A stretch of DNA of 64,000 nucleotides, from assembly GCF_001182045.1 (NCBI RefSeq), contig NZ_CVTY01000005.1, positions 186,001 through 250,000 of the forward strand, given 5' to 3'. The notes beneath the pieces are model-generated. The model was given only the letters and a program-made list of their open reading frames with translations. It did no database searches and had not been told where the DNA came from. Position 1 is the stretch's first letter. Each line of letters starts with the position of its first letter. The translations under genes and the position numbers were made by a program. Shown in pieces: positions 63,531 through 64,000 of this stretch. The stretch is from Dakarella massiliensis. GTDB lineage: Bacteria; Pseudomonadota; Gammaproteobacteria; Burkholderiales; Burkholderiaceae_F.

Positions 63531-64000
63531 TTACTGCTCGTCGTGATGATGCTCGTTGCGCAGGCGGATGTGCAGTTCGCGCAGCTGCTTCTCCGTCACC
63601 GGAGCCGGAGCGTGCGTGAGCAGGCACTGGGCGCGCTGGGTCTTCGGGAACGCGATCACGTCGCGGATCGAATTGGCGCCGGTCATCATGGCGACGATAC
63701 GATCAAGGCCGAAGGCGATGCCGCCATGGGGCGGTGCGCCGAACTTCAGGGCGTTAAGCAGGAAGCCAAACTTCTGCTCAGCCTCTTCAGGGGTGATCTT
63801 CAGAGCGCTGAAGACCTTCTCCAGCACGTCTTCCTTGTGAATACGGATGGAGCCGCCGCCGATTTCCCAGCCATTCAGCACCATGTCGTACGCCTGGGCG
63901 TAGCAGTGTTCCGGATCCGACTGGAGCTTGTCCACGTCTTCCGGCTTCGGGCAGGTGAACGGGTGATGGCAGGCCATCCAGCGGTTCTCTTCATCAGACC
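63531..64000 (-). CDS. aspS: Aspartyl-tRNA synthetase, C-terminal part (continues past window edge)
   Basis: The frame is open to the last base. Visible are the [13 protein letters not shown] segment, the class II motif [19 protein letters not shown], motif 3 as [30 protein letters not shown] in order, and the ending [10 protein letters not shown] followed by a His-rich tail. This is about 156 residues of the usual 590. It charges tRNA-Asp (and possibly tRNA-Asn in the non-discriminating form). Confidence 0.95.
   Translation of the reverse strand, partial: SDEENRWMACHHPFTCPKPEDVDKLQSDPEHCYAQAYDMVLNGWEIGGGSIRIHKEDVLEKVFSALKITPEEAEQKFGFLLNALKFGAPPHGGIAFGLDRIVAMMTGANSIRDVIAFPKTQRAQCLLTHAPAPVTEKQLRELHIRLRNEHHHDEQ

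Overview
The window is a 64 kb stretch of chromosomal core genome from a Gram-negative betaproteobacterium, most likely a Burkholderiales member and plausibly Sutterellaceae (Sutterella/Parasutterella-like). The evidence is the set of gene neighbourhoods: gpmA-envC-ctpA-thiF/moeB divergent from rhodanese-secB; metK divergent from two lpxL-type acyltransferases and dapF; ftsY-ppx-ftsE-ftsX-rpoH; TPR-lolB-ispE-tRNA-Gln-prs-rplY-pth-ychF; kdsD-kdsC-lptC-lptA-lptB-rpoN-rapZ facing mutY. A TrpS with a C-terminal add-on domain and a DksA with only one zinc-site cysteine also fit betaproteobacteria. The lineage assignment is inference from gene content, since no database search was possible. I see no insertion sequence, prophage, CRISPR array or plasmid function. 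Coding density is very high and no gene-free stretch exceeds 300 bp.

Layout. 1-5 kb: RutG/UraA-type permease, release factor 3 and a HemN/ChuW-like radical SAM enzyme. 5-15 kb: acyl-CoA ligase, Uup ABC-F protein, RsmI, a CBS-pair protein, ttcA-folB-cca, and a lytic transglycosylase. 15-20 kb: 5-formyl-THF cyclo-ligase and the SAM-cycle genes ahcY and metK, with trpS between them. 20-25 kb: two lipid A acyltransferases, dapF, an RlmI-type methyltransferase, a CobW GTPase and dksA. 25-34 kb: sppA, a MoeB/ThiF E1 enzyme, ctpA, envC, gpmA, rhodanese, secB and an orphan NarL-type regulator. 34-36 kb: leuC and leuD; leuD has an in-frame TAA at its third codon. 36-42 kb: trmL, rpoH, ftsX, ftsE, ppx, ftsY, rsmD, coaD. 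42-54 kb: AsmA-like protein, XRE regulator, ychF, DUF523, pth, rplY, prs, tRNA-Gln(UUG), ispE, lolB, TPR protein, mutY. 54-60 kb: rapZ, rpoN, LptBAC and Kdo genes, and a crotonase. 60-64 kb: mtnA with a class II aldolase, an unknown 84-aa protein, a BamE-like lipoprotein, and the 3' end of aspS.

Several genes work together on the envelope: LpxL-type acyltransferases, KdsD/KdsC and LptABC build and move lipopolysaccharide; LolB and the BamE-like lipoprotein serve the outer membrane; FtsEX, EnvC, CtpA and Slt act on the wall during division. AhcY, MetK, MtnA and the aldolase belong to the SAM cycle and salvage of its by-products. Many genes serve tRNA, rRNA or translation (prfC, rsmI, ttcA, cca, trpS, trmL, rsmD, pth, rplY, ychF, tRNA-Gln, aspS).

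No clearly novel multi-gene system is visible. The best leads are the interrupted leuD start, the mtnA-aldolase operon (candidate DHAP shunt) with its unknown small partner, the shortened rpoN-rapZ locus that lacks hpf/ptsN/hprK, the structured metK leader, and the pairing of a CobW GTPase with a cysteine-poor DksA.
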